This document shows, piece after piece, positions 61,901-64,000 of a stretch of 64,000 nt of DNA. The notes under the pieces were generated by a model. That model was not told the origin of the DNA, ran no database searches, and saw nothing but the letters and a program-made list of their open reading frames with translations. The DNA comes from Rhynochetos jubatus (taxonomy: Eukaryota; Chordata; Aves; Eurypygiformes; Rhynochetidae). Position numbers and translations under genes: made by a program. Where the stretch lies: the NCBI GenBank assembly GCA_027574665.1, contig CM050652.1, forward strand, positions 39,708,307 through 39,772,306, given 5' to 3'. Within the stretch, counting starts at the first letter, position 1; every line of letters begins with the position of its first letter.

Positions 61901-64000
61901 GTAAGGGAAAATGCAGCTTCTCACTGCTAAATGCACAGAAATGGGAACCCTCGAGACCCCTGTACAAATGCCATGTTTGCATTTACTGAAGAGTGAAGCA
62001 CCCAGTTTGGAAGGAGCCAAAGAACACATCTGCACAAGTCTAGTACATAGGAATGTTTCTTAGGGAATGGGAGACTGTGTGTCTATATGTATATACACAG
62101 ACATCTGGAGAGGTATGCTGAGAACAGAGAAAGTAAAAAGTCAGGGAAAATATATTAGTTACTGAAGTGCTACAGGAAAATGTGGGAAGTTTATCCATGT
62201 CCAATGTGTGGAAATTACTGCACTTAAATGTTACATTGTGGTGAAGGAGGTTAGGGCAAAGGTATTTATGAATGGATATGTATAGTCATACATGGAATGA
62301 CTATCCATGGAATGGATAGTCAAAAAAGAAACAAAAAATGGCCTCCAGATTTCTTATTTTACTGAATGTTGGTGTTTTATTTTTAAATAGATTACTTTAA
62401 GTGTTGTCAAAAGCCAGGAAAAATAAAAGGCAATGACCACATTCTGTAACAGTAACTAATATCAGTGCCTGGCAGAAAGATTTAAATAGTAAAAATAATC
62501 ACTGTTATATGTAGAAATATTCAACCTTCAAAAAATAGTACATGGAATAACCAGACTGGACTGAAAATTTTGAATTCTAAATTCATTTCACTAAAAATCT
62601 TTCATTAAAAGTAGGCCTCAGAGACACAAAAAATTTTTCTAAATAATGTATACAGACAATAAAAATATTTTTGGGGAAGCAATGATGACTTTACCTATGG
62701 AGACTTTTTTCAAGTCCTGTTCATGTGGGGTGTAACACCATGAAAGTGATGACTTCCATGACATGATACTTGGTCAAATTCAACATGAACCATTTCTTGA
62801 TTGTTGACTTGTCAGTGACAAAATTGTCATTTTGAAGTTACACTAGAGAGCTGGTATCTTGCTGCAGACGTGTCTTCCCTTCTAATTAATATCTTGGGTT
62901 CCTCTGGCAAATATATTTGTAATGGCAATTCTGACAGAATATGGTTGACTTCCCCACAGCCCCAGTGTTCTGTTTATGAGTGACAGAAGTTGTATACAGG
63001 GATGAGAATGTTTTCCACAACAGATAAGGGTAAAGGTGTAAATAAATAGGCAAAACTAATACAATATATTATTGTGATTTTGTCTTCTCTTCAATTAATG
63101 GCAGAGTTTACTTTCAGTTTGGTACTTGGAGGGTAGTAGATAATACACCTACAATTTTGTTTATTTACCTTTTGTTTACTGATTTTGTAAAATGAACTAT
63201 TGGGTCAATTAAATATACTCTTAGGAAACCTCCATTTTCCCCCATCAGTCCCAGCCATGATAAAAGTCATCCTTGGGCCTTAATCTTGTTCCCTTAGGAA
63301 TATAACTCTAAGAATCTCCATTTATCTCTATGGTTGTGTCTGAGCTTATTTTATGTTTTCTCAGGAAGGCATGTCTAAATGTTAGCAGTTGGGGATTTTA
63401 CTTTGCACCCAGTCTTCAGTAAGTGGTTGCTATTGTGAATCATAGATGAAGTTCTGGTGCTTTTTACTCTTTGCAACAGCGTGATAAAGGCAAGTCACAA
63501 AGTAATGGCATTTTTTGCTGCTTAAGGTATGTAAAGATATTATTTTTTGCTAGAAACCCCAAGACTCTGTATAATATGCAGTAGGTTAGAGACTGTTTTC
63601 TTCTTCCTGTTAACACAACAGAGTTTTATATACACATGCTACATGCATCCATGCACATAAATTTCTAAACATATTCGTATGAAAACAGATTCATTTTATA
63701 AGCACGACAGACGCTTTATGGAAGTGGCTGTGTTTTGGTTATGGTCCATTTCACTGAAGCTTCACAGAATGAACTGTGTAGCTGATGCAGAGTTCAGTGG
63801 TTTGGCAAAAATTCACTGTTTTGTGGAGGCAGCAGGAAGCCACGTTAGTTCTGAGGTGACACTGTCTTGGTGGCAGACAGACATGTTACCCCAGACTCCA
63901 GATAACCAAGGGATGGAATGGGCAGCAACTGCACTTCAAGCCCTCAAATTTCTCAGGAAATTCATAAATAACTTTTATCTTCTGGGTCCATTTTATCTTT
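58958..64000. other. AT-rich DNA, no gene recognised
   Basis: The 170-codon minus frame at 59427-59939 has no recognisable domain or splice context and is treated as chance. A perfect inverted repeat lies at 62298-62322. No transposon or RNA gene was recognised up to the end of the window. Confidence 0.5.
62298..62322. repeat. Perfect 11-bp inverted repeat, 3-base loop
   Basis: TGACTATCCAT, loop GGA, then ATGGATAGTCA. A related TGGAATG phrase repeats just to the left, so it may have arisen by local duplication and inversion. Confidence 0.9.

Noticed and set aside
1..64000. CRISPR arrays, tRNA or rRNA genes, bacterial operons, intact viral genes
   Set aside because: No regularly spaced direct repeats, cloverleaf-like sequence, ribosomal RNA sequence or intact viral frame was seen; the sequence character is that of a vertebrate nuclear genome.

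Overview
The window looks like nuclear DNA from a bird, probably a neoavian. It is AT-rich, gene-poor and studded with CR1 LINE 3' fragments. It also carries avian endogenous-retrovirus LTRs of the types whose ends read TGT(C/T)(A/G)TGGTTTAACCC...GAAACCAGGACA and TGTGGTGGATTGACC...CGCAAACCCAAT. No bacterial operon, CRISPR array, rRNA or tRNA gene, or intact viral gene was seen. Nearly all longer open frames are chance frames, or frames through repeats, and are not listed as genes.

Layout: 1-6520 is unique DNA with simple tracts. An LTR of about 1 kb lies at 6521-7541 and an old CR1 at 8072-8460. At 10.8-12.0 kb two LTRs of one family sit head to head; the second has a 5-bp target-site duplication (AGAAC). 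At 12.4-13.9 kb there is a cluster of unusually long open frames on both strands that I cannot assign. From 14.5 to 52.2 kb, seven short plus-strand segments look like exons of one split gene: each has an AG acceptor, one usable open frame and (except the last) a GT donor, and the reading phases agree in order (0/0, 0/1, 1/0, 0/2, 2/1, 1/1, 1/stop). The best single one is 50090-50206. I do not recognise the product, and I chose the segments partly for their phase fit, so the chain is a hypothesis.

Between these lie a fairly fresh antisense CR1 (20010-20612), a solo LTR with a perfect 5-bp duplication (26979-27511, GCCTT), an older antisense CR1 (38821-39187), a MIR-like SINE relic (46727-46862) and a sense CR1 tail (58748-58957). 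Competing minus-strand exon candidates lie at 33759-33852, 41329-41453 and 48054-48349. A motif matching the full CTCF core consensus is at 50655-50668.

No previously undescribed system is evident. The parts most worth checking are the unassigned split gene or genes, the strand ambiguity at 33.7 and 41.4 kb, the 12.4-13.9 kb cluster, and several perfect hairpins.
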